A DNA stretch of 64,000 nt from NCBI GenBank assembly GCA_021613375.1, contig CM038711.1, positions 14,346,576 through 14,410,575 of the forward strand, read 5' to 3'. Origin of the DNA: Megaleporinus macrocephalus. Lineage: Eukaryota > Chordata > Actinopteri > Characiformes > Anostomidae. The first letter of the stretch is position 1, and every line of letters starts with the position of its first letter. The notes beneath the pieces are model-generated. The model was given only the letters and a program-made list of their open reading frames with translations. It was not told the DNA's origin and made no database searches. Made by a program: the position numbers and the translations under genes. This document shows, piece by piece, positions 37,061 through 48,339 of this stretch.

Positions 37061-39139
37061 ATGCAAGCCTATGTTTAATGAACATTTCAACTTTTTGGGA
37101 GTGTGCTGCAGCTATTAAACATAACATTATGTTTTTAACATTTAGTGAGTCTACCAGGATATTGAAAATAAAAAAAGTAGTTGATGAGGTAAAACACTAC
37201 CTATTTTGTCTTCATACTGGTTTTGGTCGAGGTAGATTTAAAATTATTATTTCAATATTACTTTTTTGGAAATTGGTTATTTTTTGGAAAAAAAAGATAT
37301 GACTCCTATAGCAATCATGCAACACCTGGTAGACAGTCAAAACTCAAACTCAAAATTCAAGCTCCACAGTAATGTAGGGGCTGAAACAGGCTGCATGTGT
37401 GAAGTGGCTTTATTAAAGCCAGTATAATCCATTTTTGTTTCAGATCTGAAAAAAAATCACGTGTTTTTGTAACTGTGATAACTCTAATATACAGATAGAT
37501 TCAAAAGGATGTGTAGCTGACAATAAGCTCTTACTTAAAATAGACAAAACAAAGAAAATAAAACACAGGAGCTGCTGGTGATCTAAAATCAGACTGACCG
37601 CCCAGGACCTCAACATCACTGAGGTATTTTGGTATGACTTGGATTGTGAGAATTAGAAAATTCAACCAACTTTTAAGACTTAACTTCAAAGGTATAGAAA
37701 CTAAATAGCATTGAAAATGAAAGCAAGTCTCCTGAGAAGAATGGAAGGAAACCCTAGGTCCAATAAATGTTAAGAAAATCATAGTTTGTACTTTTTTTGT
37801 CCATACTGGCTGGAAATTAAGTATATAAAGGGATTTTCTAATTGTAAGAATTATATAAATAAGTCTTATATAAAACATATTCATTTTTTAAAGTATGGCT
37901 TTAGGGGTTTAATTAGACTTTAACTCCTTTGAGACAAGGATCACTGGGGATGAAAATTCTCGAGCTTGTTGTGATGCCCTCTGTTTCACAAACAGCTGTT
38001 CCGTCTCTGTTGTCTGTCTGCCAAACCGACAGGCAGTGTGTTGGCCAGCTTATGGGTCCTGGCTCTGAAGAGCACTTGGCGAAGTGCCTCATGTGAGTGC
38101 TATAGCAGTGAAGCAAAGCTGATCTCGATGGAAATAATGACACATAAAAAAAAAGAAAAAAAGCAACAGGTCTGTGGATGATGAAACAGAGGAGGAAGAA
38201 AAAGAGCTAGTGCATGCGCTGATCCATTAGAGGACGACATTTAATGTGAGACTTCGAGACACGCTTTAAGACAGGAAAAAAACCACCCCCATGCCGCTTG
38301 GGCCCTGTGTGAAATAATTGTCTGTGTGGGATTTCTTTTCATTTCTAATGATCCGGTAAATTTGAGCTCCCAACGCAGACGCCTGGCTGTGAACACGCTC
38401 CATCGACCGACTGGAGACGGATAGGTTAACAAGCAAAGCCAGCACACTCTTCTCTCCCTCTCTCCGAACAGTCCCATCGCACCAGTTAGCGGCCTGTAAA
38501 TTGAGCTGGCAAAGTCATTGGCGACACCTCCTACTATTGTGCCCTAATGAGACTACGACTAGGCGGCATGGCCAAAAGTCTTTAAGATATTTTTTCACAA
38601 TAATTTATTTTAGAAATATTTCAGTTGAATATTACATTGGAATGCATTCAAAAATATTCAAAACCCACCGCACACACCCTCAACACACACTTGTTTTATT
38701 TGCATTAGCGTTCTGCAGTGGTGTGTAAAGTGTTTCATTTATTTTTAGAAGTTGAATGTCCACAGATCAAGTGACATACAGTATCCAAAACTTCCAGTGA
38801 CTTTAATGGTTAATTAAACCTGTTGCCAATCTGTCACTCCCAGTGTTGTAGTCTGCTCAGTATCTCTCTGTTACTTCATTAAATAACAACAAGAACCAGC
38901 TGAAAGGTGGTTTAATATTAACACAATATAACATTTAATCAAAAGTCTTTAGGATACATTGACAAAGCACCTGTTTTTGCTTTAGTTAAAGTTATTAGCC
39001 TAGACACACTCTAACTTATTTAACTTCATAACTTTTAGCTCATTTAGGTAATTAGCTGACACCAAACCTGACAAATATAAAACTTATGACTAGTAGACAG
39101 ACATCTTAAGCAATATTTTACTCCTTCAAAAAAATTGGC

Positions 39140-39525
39140 ATTTAAAGCATGGTGGTGGTAGTATTATACTGAACCCATCATGCAAAAAGTGGATGGAATG
39201 CTGAAAAGATTAGCTAAAAATTCCAACCTGAAAAACATTGGTCTGGTTAAATCTTTGACACTGATGGAAAACAGAAAAATTACTCAAAATACATTATAGC
39301 TGATTTTGGACTGGCAAAATCAGGCTAAGATTTTCAAATGGTTTCCTGAAGTCCTGATCTTAACTCAAGAATATGTGGACTGTAATGAAAAGTTATGTCT
39401 ATGCCAGAGAATCAGCTCAGCAACTCCAATTCTTTCAGCAGAGAAGTAAAACATCCTACCAGAGCTGTACCTGAAGATAAAAAAGCAGCAGACCGTAGCG
39501 CTACCAAATGTTACTAATTTATCAT
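39140..39525 (+). mobile_element. Tc1-like element relic (C-terminal transposase region)
   Basis: GCATGGTGGTGGTAGTATTA (glycine-rich block), AAATCAGGCTAAGATTTTCA, AAGTCCTGATCTTAACTCAA (decayed SPDLNP) and a final GCTACCAAATGTTACTAA (end of the transposase gene) follow the order of a fish Tc1 family. Many small deletions break the frame. Confidence 0.6.
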
Positions 39526-40119
39526 ATTTTCAGAAAACCCACAATAAACCTGTGAGGTTTTTTGGACTAAGGATCTTTTTAGCTCCCTCCACAGCATCTT
39601 AATGGAATTGAACTTATGGAACTTAACTTTGACTCAGTCAATCCAAAAGCTTAATTTTGAGATGAACGAGTGAGACCTCCTGGATGAGTTGTTGATGCAC
39701 TGTAGGAGAAGTTTTGGTAGGCAACTCCTGAGATCACCTCTGTTTTAAGTATTCTCCATTTGGGGATAAAGGCTCTCACCGAGGTTCTCTAGAGTGCCAC
39801 AGCATTAATAATGTATTTCAATGTAGATTTAAATGATTGTATCACATTTGTATTTGAATCTCTTGTGATCATGTGCTGCTTATTGAGACCCTCTAGTGGC
39901 TTCACGTTGCCAGACACGTTCTATTAAGCAATATTTATTTTATTTATTTATAAGCAATATTTAGATTCAACAGGTCTGGTAGTAATCATTACACTGGGTG
40001 TGGTAGTGTAATTGAGCCCAGTAGTTGACTTTGCTTAACTGGATGATTTAGTAGATAAGAGGGCACATAGAGTAGGTAGGGCTGAACACCACTTATCCTT
40101 CAGTAAATTAAAATCATAT

Positions 40120-40241
40120 AGCATCAAATAGCATTTAGTGTTTAGTTGGGTTCCTAATGATCAAAAACATCCTAGTGTGACAAATATGCAAAATTTGAAG
40201 AAACTGTAGTGTGTAATACTTTTTCACAGCACTGTACATGT
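40120..40241 (+). mobile_element. Right end of a Tc1-like element
   Basis: CTAATGATCAAAAACATCC, TGTGACAAATATGCAAAA and finally ACTTTTTCACAGCACTGTAC match from memory the right terminal part of a fish Tc1 family whose ends contain CAGTGCTGTGAAAAAGT. Whether it belongs to the relic at 39.1 kb or is a separate fragment cannot be decided here. Confidence 0.55.
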
Positions 40242-40349
40242 GCCTGTTAGCATTGGAACTTAACTGAACAACAGAAATGTAAGTGAAAAAGTACCTGAAA
40301 ATTATAAAAGAAATAATAAAAAGAAAATGTTAAGATGAAAAGAAATTAA

Positions 40350-41148
40350 CCCTTGTGCGATCTTAACATTACTCCCCTTGTCCTACGCCCTTCCAAAGCC
40401 CAAAAATAAAGCAGCTTAATTGAATTGTAAATCCAAAATTGATTTTGCATGATGAAACAACCTGTTTTTTATCAATTCAACTCAATGTAATTAATTTATT
40501 ATCATGGATTTTTTGTTACACAATACAAAAAGACAATCAGCTATGAACAGTTACACTTTTTTTACCACAAACCAACAGTTTTCATTTATTCAGTAAAGGT
40601 TTATTATGCTATTATAAATGTGAAGCAACTACTTATGAATTAATTATATTGAAAGGGAAATAAACAGTCAACAAAGTTTATTCTTTTATATTTTTAGGAC
40701 GTGAAATAATTCTCTCATAATGCAATAAAACAACAAAATGTTGCCAGGAACTGTTTGGCAGTGAAATGTCTTTTCATTGCTTCAGCAAAAAAACAGTTTG
40801 GGGTACTTTGATTTAGGGTAGCTTCATACCCCTATACTGAATTTAATTTTATTATGATTTTTGTTTTGTTTGGGAGCCTGTTTGATTGGGTTAGCGCAGG
40901 TGCTGGTCAAATGCAAGTTCCAGTTTCTTTGATGTGGGTCAAAAATGACCCATAAGACAATCTTTGTACCCTAGTGGTGTACAGCCCACATGGAAACATA
41001 AACAAAAACAAAGGATCACTTTTTCTAATGATGGGGTCCCTTTAGGAAAAGTCATAAAATTTCAAGTTGGAAAATAATAGTTTAAGGTATTTTTTCTACA
41101 GCTGAACATGGTAGCGGGTCACTTTTGACCTGCAAGACAACACAAGGG
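40350..41148. mobile_element. piggyBac-like MITE (799 bp)
   Basis: The element is bounded by TTAA at 40346-40349 and 41149-41152, the target of piggyBac transposons. Its ends are inverted: CCCTTGTGCGATCTT and the complement of CCCTTGTGTTGTCTT, 12 of 15 matching. Inside lies GGGTCAAAAATGACCC (palindrome) and near the right end GGTCACTTTTGACC. No transposase frame. The TIR differs from classical insect piggyBac apart from the leading CCC. Confidence 0.7.
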
Positions 41149-42415
41149 TTAACTGCTGCAGAAAACAGGTGTTTTATAAAACTTACATTTTTTTACTCTC
41201 TATATTTTTAATAACCCAACACTTCACTAGACCTGCTGGTTTCTGTTGGACTTATTTTTCTTTTTCTCCAAGTAATAAGTAAAACACACACAACAAAACC
41301 TAGTGCATAGAAGTAGTAACTTTTTAATATCAGATGGAGAAACATTATTTCAGATTGAGATCATTACTTTACTGAAAACACGCAGTATCAACAATAAAAA
41401 GCTGGATTTAGATAATCATAGTTGTCGTATTATGAAACCACAGCACCGAGAGAAGGGTGGTGCATTGTGTCTGGCACTGAGATCTGTAGTGTCCGGGCAG
41501 AAGGACTAAGAAAATCAATCACACTTTACTGTCGAGAGCGGCAGCGTAATAAAATAATGGATTATGATGATCAGATGACATGCTCTAAGCAGAGGCGGCC
41601 AGGGCTCGGTGAAAAAGGCCTGCCGATGCTATCTAACGTAAATAAATCTCAGAGCCGGAGGGGCACAGATAAGGGCTGGGTTGAAACTGTGTCAGCACAG
41701 TCTGGAATTTACAGCTCGCACGGCCGATGGGAGAGCGAAATTAGACTGGCTATTTTTCTTATTTCCCCGCGCTGTCCTCGAATAACGATAACGCTGTCCC
41801 TCAGCACTCCATCAAGGTTTAAAAATGTCATAAACATGCCCATAATGGCACACGCTCATTCGTAATCACATGTGCAAACAAGGTCAACCTTATCAAGCTG
41901 GCAGCATGACGAAATATGGCAGCCAGATTGGAATGCAAAATCAATATTATTACTAGGGCTGCAATAACTAATCAACATTACTGATATATATTGCTGGCTG
42001 GGTGACGTTTTCCCGTTTGCAGCAGGTGTCTGCAAGCAGGCATCTAGATATTGCAGGGTCTTGCATTTTCAATATCATACAAAAAGATAATGCACGATGT
42101 GTAAAACCGTGACTTTCCAGCACGGATACACAAGAGGATATACACTGCATTCAAGATATTAAAGGAAAAGGCTTACGACTATCTAAGTAAAAACAGAGCG
42201 AATGTAAAAAGGGTACATCGCTGTCCACTTTTCAGCTAGCTCAAGTGGATAAAGAGATGAGCTGCACTTTGAAACTGTTGGTCTGAACAGCTTGGCTAAA
42301 CTTAATGGTTATGAGGGCTGTTATAATAATGCACACAGAGTAGCTCAGATGCTTTTAGGTTTTTACCTCTGGGCTTCAGCCTCCTGTCCACAAGTACACA
42401 GAGCTTTAGAAAGCT

Positions 42416-42434
42416 TTTTTTTTTTTTTTTTTTT
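42416..42434. repeat. Poly-T tract
   Basis: About 18 uninterrupted T residues 40 bp left of the Tc1 element. Confidence 0.85.
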
Positions 42435-42473
42435 AAATATTTGAATAAGAAAACACATATTTGTACACATATA

Positions 42474-44080
42474 CAGTGCCCTCCATAATTATTGGCACCC
42501 CTGGTTAAGATGTGTCAAAAGCCTTAAAATAAATTCAGTTTTTATTGTGGAAACATACTGTCACACTGAAAAGTGTAGAAAAATGTAACCTTTAACTCAA
42601 GTAGAGTTTTAGGGGGAAAATAAAATCCCTGACTAAGAAATAATATTTCTTCATAAAATCACCTGTTCCACAATTATTGGCACCCCTAACAATTCTTAGG
42701 AAATAAATGTAATTAAAGAATTTCTGTCACTTCTACAGTAGTTTACGAAGTTAATCAAAGTATGTAGGAACATTTAATTAGCAATTCACAACTTCCTGTT
42801 TCCCTGGGGTATAATTATGACGTGACACAGAGGCCATTTCTCATCAACATGGGAAAGACAAAGGAACATAGCATTCAAGTAAGGCAGATGTGTGTTGACC
42901 TTCACAGGTCAGGCAATGGCTACAAGAAAATAGCCACTCGCCTACACCTGTCCGTATCTACTGTCAGAGGAATTATTAAGAAGTTTAAAACAACTGGAAC
43001 AGTGGTAAACAAGTCTGGACGAGGACGCAAGTTTATTTTGCCACCACGCACAGTGAGGAGGATGATAAGAGAAATAAAAAGTTCTCCAAAGCTCACTGTT
43101 ACGGAACTGCAACAAATGGTAGCATCTTGGGGTCACGAAGTCTCCAAAACAACCATCAGACGCTATCTACACGCCAACAAACTGTTTGGGAGGCATGCAC
43201 GGAAAAAACCTTTTCTCACTCACAATCATAAACGTAAACGTTTGGAGTTTGCTAAGCAGTACTGGAACTTCAACTGGGACCGTGTGCTTTGGTCAGATGA
43301 AACAAAGATAGAGCTTTTTGGCAACAAATGCTGTAAGTGGGTCTGGCGTAACACAAGAGCTGAGTATGCAGAAAAGCACCTCATGCCCACTGTGAAATAC
43401 GGGGGAGGATCAGTGATGCTGTGGGCCTGCTTTTCTTCCAAAGGCTCAGGGAACCTTGTTAGGGTGCATGGCATCATGAATGCTTTGAAATACCAGGACA
43501 TTTTAAAACAAAATCTGGTGGCTTCTGCCCGAAAGCTGAAGATGGGTCGTCACTGGGTCTTTCAGCAACATAATGACCCTAAACATATGGCAAGATCTAC
43601 ACAGAAATGGTTGACCACACACAGAATCAAGCTCCTCCCATGGCCATCTCAGTCCCCAGACCTTAACCCCATTGAAAACCTGTGGGGTGAGCTGAAGAGG
43701 AGAGTGCAGAGGAGAGGACCCAGGTCGCTGGATGATTTAGAGAGATTGTGCAAAGAGGAATGGTCGAAGATACCTCTTTCTGTGTTCTCCCATTTTGTGA
43801 AACATTATAGGAGAAGATTAGGTGCTGTTTTGTTGGCAAAGGGGGGTTGTACAAAGTATTAACATCAGGGGTGCTAATAATTGTGGCACACATTATTTGA
43901 TGTTAAACAATTATTTCTTAATGTGGGATTTTTTTCCTACTGAATAAATGCACTTGAGATAAAGGTTGGATTTTGCTCTTTTTTCCATCGTGGTCCTATA
44001 TTATTTAAAAAAACCCTCAATTTATTAGAAGCTAAAGAACACATCTTAACCAGGGGTGCCAATAATTATGGAGGGCACTG
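42474..44080 (+). mobile_element. Complete Tc1-like transposon with IR/DR ends (1607 bp)
   Basis: The first 42 bp (42474-42515, beginning CAGTGCCCTCCATAATTATT) are an exact inverted match of 44039-44080. Both ends are flanked by TA. Each end also has an inner copy of the 21-bp core at 42482-42502: 42667-42687 differs at 1 of 21 positions and 43867-43887 at 3 of 21. The inner copies sit symmetrically about 193 bp from each end, the IR/DR arrangement known from Sleeping Beauty-type elements, where each repeat binds transposase. It carries one intact transposase gene and an AATAAA at 43943. Confidence 0.93.
42849..43862 (+). CDS. Tc1-like transposase, full length, second catalytic Asp replaced by His
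   Basis: This encodes a cut-and-paste DNA transposase of 337 residues, the usual Tc1 length. An in-frame ATG lies 27 nt upstream (42822), but MGKTKEHS is the family's normal start. Numbering from this start, residues 6-55 and 60-115 form the paired helix-turn-helix DNA-binding domain, separated by an AT-hook-like GRGRK. The catalytic domain follows: VLWSDETK with the first Asp (about 150), KYGGGSVMLW, then FQQHNDPKH, and SPDLNPIENLWGE with the final Glu (about 276). The family reads FQQDNDPKH, so the second Asp of the DDE triad, 34 residues before the Glu, is His (CAT, about 241). By analogy with other DDE enzymes this should abolish cleavage. There is no stop or frameshift. Its DNA-binding half could still occupy the terminal repeats. 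Confidence 0.93.
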   Translation: MGKTKEHSIQVRQMCVDLHRSGNGYKKIATRLHLSVSTVRGIIKKFKTTGTVVNKSGRGRKFILPPRTVRRMIREIKSSPKLTVTELQQMVASWGHEVSKTTIRRYLHANKLFGRHARKKPFLTHNHKRKRLEFAKQYWNFNWDRVLWSDETKIELFGNKCCKWVWRNTRAEYAEKHLMPTVKYGGGSVMLWACFSSKGSGNLVRVHGIMNALKYQDILKQNLVASARKLKMGRHWVFQQHNDPKHMARSTQKWLTTHRIKLLPWPSQSPDLNPIENLWGELKRRVQRRGPRSLDDLERLCKEEWSKIPLSVFSHFVKHYRRRLGAVLLAKGGCTKY

Positions 44081-45142
44081 TATATGTTCTTCATGTGAAA
44101 ACCATTAGTTATCACTGACATGAATGATAACTAATATGATGACATGACATTATTGACCCCACAGAAGCCTTTTCCTTCTAACACAGAAAACCAGCCTATG
44201 TTGGAGCAGACAGAGGTCTCTATAATGGTAGCTTTAGCCAACATCTTACTCTTTCAGTACCTGTTTTTAAATGATCTAACTGGGAAAAGGACCTTCAACG
44301 GGATTGACAAGAGGTTAGAATGCACCATAGAGGCAATGCTCCTTCTTCATCCTCTCATGTTGGACTGATTCAACTCAACGCTACAGTGACTCACTATCGT
44401 CTCTTGACTTACAAAGTGTTAATATGAGACACAACAGACTGGGGCAAGATGGTTAACATGCTAACTTCATCTCTACAACACAATAAATCTTGATGTTTTT
44501 GTCATGCAGTCAAAATGGTTATACTCTTTTTTAATTAATACTGTTACAGATTGATCCTTTCAGTAAGCATTATTTGGAAAATATGATGTTTTATGTTTTT
44601 TTTTTAAATAAAATAAAAATATTCCTTGAATTTTTTATTTGTTAACTAAAACATTATTTTATTACCAGAATACCTGCGAGTTTTCGGTTTCCAACTAATC
44701 GATTAATCAAAGTCATAATGGACCAACTAATTGATTCTAAAATCAGTCATTACTTGTAGCCTTATTTATGACAGACTTGTTATAGCTTCCACAGTGTTGG
44801 TTCGTGTTACAGCGGTGACAGGCACACAAACGGAATTGGGTTTTTCTCTGGCACTTTTGTTTCTGAATCTCTCACAGCAGTTCCAGGGTTAGTGGCGGTC
44901 TCTGGGGGGGGACGTGCTTAAAAATGGCTGGACTGCCAGAAGTCTTTCATCTGATAGCTCCGGGCTCAGCTGTCCCTGGCTGTTAGTTTTCTGGTCCACT
45001 GTCCCTATCTGTTTCCCTTTGTTCATGTTTACTCCTGTCCCTCTGCATCTTACCCCTTTTAACCCTCAATTACAGAAGCTTCCACAAGACAAGCGCAGAG
45101 AGGGGAAAGCAGTAGAAGTGAGAAGTGAATGAAGCGACAAAG

Positions 45143-45186
45143 GGAGAGAGAGAGAGAGAGGAAGAGAGAGAGAGAGAGAGAGAGAG
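45143..45186. repeat. (GA)n simple repeat
   Basis: Two runs of GA units separated by a GGAA interruption, 44 bp in all. Confidence 0.9.
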
Positions 45187-45894
45187 TGGGAAGCAGAGAG
45201 TAAATTACTATTCAGATGCTAATGCAGATGCTATCTATACTAAGCATAAATAACATAACGCTGATATGAAGAGGCGTGTGTTCTAACTTGGCAGGCTTGG
45301 TTCGAATAAAACAAAGTCTGGGGTGGTTGCGATAGTCACCTGAAATCTGCTGTGTTTTAAATAGCTGAAAACTCTCCTGTGCAGCAGTCTCAGTTCACTT
45401 GAATAAAACTGGTGTGGTTCGTATGAACTGAAAGACCACAGATGTCTAAAACGACACTAAAACTGAAGAATGTTATGACATGTACATGTGTTTTATCATC
45501 TCTTTCTAAGCTCTGGATCTGTAATTCTAGAATGTAATACCGGTTCTGGTTTTAAAACAAGGCTTAGGCACATTTAATGTTGTTATAAAATTAGTCAATA
45601 TACACAGTTGACTGCAAACAGTCATTATATTATGTTGTGTAAAACCACCATAATGCTGGAGGACAGAAAAAACAAGATGTAAATAAAACCAGTGATTCCA
45701 GATAGCACAGAAAAAAATAGTGGATATAGCACAGTTATTTGATATTATAAGTTCTTCCCAATTAGTTTTTATTTGTACGACTTGTATGCTTTGTATGAAA
45801 ATTACATCTTTGGTTCAGTGTTAAATATACTATTGTGAATGTTACGCAAACCAGAACCAAAGTGCAACAGTGTGTGAAAGATGACATTTGTCAA

Positions 45895-46420
45895 ATTTGA
45901 TATTTAAGTTGATGACAGGTAATTAAATCAAGAGAAAACTGAAATACTGATTCTTGGTGCTAAAACTAAAAACAAGACAAGGTGCTTGTATCAGAGCTGC
46001 ACTGGTTATCTGTATCTTTTAGAACAGACATTAAAGTTCTGTCTATAAAGCTTCTAAATTAGCTAGCACCAACGTACATTACAGAATGTCTCTTTATTTA
46101 TGTTCCAACTCAAGATCTTAGATCTGCAGATACTGAACTTCTGCACAAGTGAAATACAGAACATATGGAGATTTTAAACTGGGACCTTAAACTGTGGAAC
46201 TCTATTCCATTTTTCATCAGAGAGTTAAAATCAGTGCTCACTTTTAAGAAACAATTAAAAACGCATCTCTTTAAGTTCACATTTAATTCACACTTTAACT
46301 TTGTAGTACCTATAAAGTTTAACTTTGTCTTTGGTTAATTTCGTTTGTTATTACTGATAAAAACGGTCTCTAAAGGACTTTGAGCTGCCACTGGTATAAA
46401 TAAATATATTTTTATTATTT
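45895..46420 (+). mobile_element. L2-type LINE fragment (reverse transcriptase C-terminus and 3' end)
   Basis: The plus strand reads NQEKTEILILGAKTKNKT, a reverse transcriptase block, and then after an apparent internal deletion LHWLSVSF, FRTDIKVLS and LAPTYIT, followed by YVPTQDLRS. These are the C-terminal motifs of fish L2/CR1-like LINE reverse transcriptases (LHWLPV, FK.L, LAP.Y). The piece ends with GACTTTGAGCTGCCACTGGT and ATAAATAAATATA, the usual 3' untranslated end. It is 5'-truncated, as most LINE copies are, with at least one stop (TAG in the LN-LAPT segment). Confidence 0.75.
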
Positions 46421-46540
46421 TCTGCTTTGGTCCAGACCAAAGAAGCAAACTATAAGTATAAATGGATTCTTAGTGTAAATACCATGACGGTACTATGAAC
46501 TATGGACCTTGCTCTGTGAGTTATGTTTGGTCAAGTGCAA

Positions 46541-46742
46541 AAGCTGTTTTCGAGTCTAAGTGCGGTCCAGAGGATCAATCTCAGTTCCTCATAAAATCGA
46601 TGGTCTGGAGTTCACTTCCAGCGATCTCTGGTGTTGTGTGAAAGCTGTTTTCAAGCCCAGGAGCAGGCCACAGAACTGATCTCTGGTCCTCATGAAAGCA
46701 GTGGTCTCGGGTTCACCTTCAGTGAACTTCAGTGCGGTCCAG
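46541..46742. repeat. Degenerate tandem duplication, 101-bp period
   Basis: Two consecutive units begin with AAGCTGTTTT at 46541 and 46642. Both contain a TGATCT/CAATCT...GTCCTCAT-like block followed by ...GTGGTCT..GGTTCAC or ATGGTCTGGAGTTCAC. They have diverged by roughly a quarter. Function unknown. Confidence 0.6.
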
Positions 46743-47787
46743 TGCACATGTGGAAGCTATCTGCTCCCAGTGCCGCGAGTGGATTTGCCCAGTTGGTTAA
46801 GTTTGTAACGTGATGGCTTATTGTGTGACTTATTTTTCATGATGGCAGGGAAAGTATGGCTGTGGACTAAAAGTGCTGTTCTTTGCTGCTTAAGTATTTG
46901 TATACAAGGAAAATAATGAAAGAAGCAAGGAGACAAAGCTAATGCCAGCCATTCAACAAATCGGCACACATTAAAGTGATGTATAAATACACAATCAATT
47001 CTTCCATATTTCAAACAATGGAAAAGATTGTTCAAATGATGTAAAAAAACAAAAAAAAACAAAAACAAAAATGGAGATACTCTTCCTTTTGGATAGTGAC
47101 AATACATTTGTATATGTATATTAAACAAATACAAAACAAAACAGTCACTAATAACATAATACAGTGGATACTACATACTCATTTAGAAATACTCTTCTTA
47201 AAAAATCTCTATTTAATTGATTTTTAATTAGTCCACCCTTTCAAATTGTGTTCTCAAAACTTAACTAATAAAATCAAATGTGCAGGTTAGTAATGCTAAC
47301 CACTGTGCTGTATCACACAGTGTTATTCTACAATGCTATGTAACACAGTTTAACCTTTTTAACATCTGTTATTGTTACTTAAATGTTTTTTATTCTGTAA
47401 TAATATTTATTGGAAAGTAAACGGAAATTGCATTTATTTATTTTCTGGTTAAAACTAAACAATTCTACTCTGCGCTTCTTCCTTGAACACTTCAACGCTG
47501 CCTGCTTTTCATATGGCAGCAAAAACAAGTGTTTCGATGTGTTATAGCTACATGATTTACTAGGAGGAGTTAGTTTAAATAGCCAACAACAAACAACAAA
47601 TAATGTGTGTGTTTTTTTCACAATAAAACAATAACCTAAACAATAATATAGATATTTCTGACTTTAATCTGCTGTTTTCTGTACACAATATGATTTCACA
47701 GTGCTGGTACATAACACATACTATTTTATGAGTGTAACATGAATATGTATGTATGGATGTTTGGATGTTTCTAGTAAACACAAATTT

Positions 47788-48020
47788 AGGACTTTTAACT
47801 TTTTTGACTTTTTGACTTGGACTTCTACTTTGAGTAAATATTTACCCAGACAGTAGCACTTCAAGCTTTAATTCTACACCATGATCATTTTACAATAGCC
47901 AGCACAGACATCCATGTGCTGTAACTCCTCTGGAAGCAGATTAACACTAGTTAAAAAACATCAACAAAGTCTCTGAAGTACTAAAGTATAAATGGAAGTG
48001 AAAAGTACTTTGTTAGTAGT
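47788..48020. repeat. Fish repeat with ACTTTTACTT-type inverted ends
   Basis: ACTTTTAACTTTTTTGACTT with ACTTCTACTTTGAGTAAA on the left and GAAGTACTAAAGTATAAA, GGAAGTGAAAAGTAC on the right form a loose inverted pair. It resembles a dispersed fish repeat rich in AAAGTAC/GTACTTT words. A shorter related stretch occurs at 53.69-53.77 kb. Confidence 0.4.
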
Positions 48021-48339
48021 TTGCTAATGGCAGATGCTGCATTTGATGGTGTTCTTGTTGTTTTCAGTTAGCTACACATGCTCTTCCCACAGATCTCACA
48101 TCTACCTCCACTTCCTTGCAACACTTTTCATCAATTCACCAGTCAGATGGGAAACAAACAAAAGTTTATAAAGTTCTTGCTAGTAGAAAACACCTCGACA
48201 CACCTTAACAGCAAGCCCTCTGTTGGATACAGTCTCTGGTTCACGCTACAACCATCCTGCATATGGAAATAGGAAGCTGATGAATGTTTTAAATGTTTTA
48301 AGGTTTGGACAAACCCTCTTACATTTCTTTACCTAGATC

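Larger units (their letters stand above)
41954..44764. mobile_element. hAT-like remnant interrupted by a Tc1 element
   Basis: The left end TAGGGCTGCAATAACTAATC is mirrored by the right end TCATTACTTGTAGCCTTA (complement TAAGGCTACAAGTAATGA). Near the right end CAACTAATCGATTAATCA resembles the inner end of a well-known fish hAT group. The flanks ATTATTAC and TTTATGAC agree at 6 of 8 positions, consistent with a decayed 8-bp duplication. The Tc1 element at 42474-44080 sits inside. No hAT transposase was found. Confidence 0.5.

Noticed and set aside
41422..41865. Plus-strand frame of 147 codons
   Set aside because: No recognisable domain or splice context, low-complexity-free but not protein-like; a chance frame in a GC-richer intron patch.
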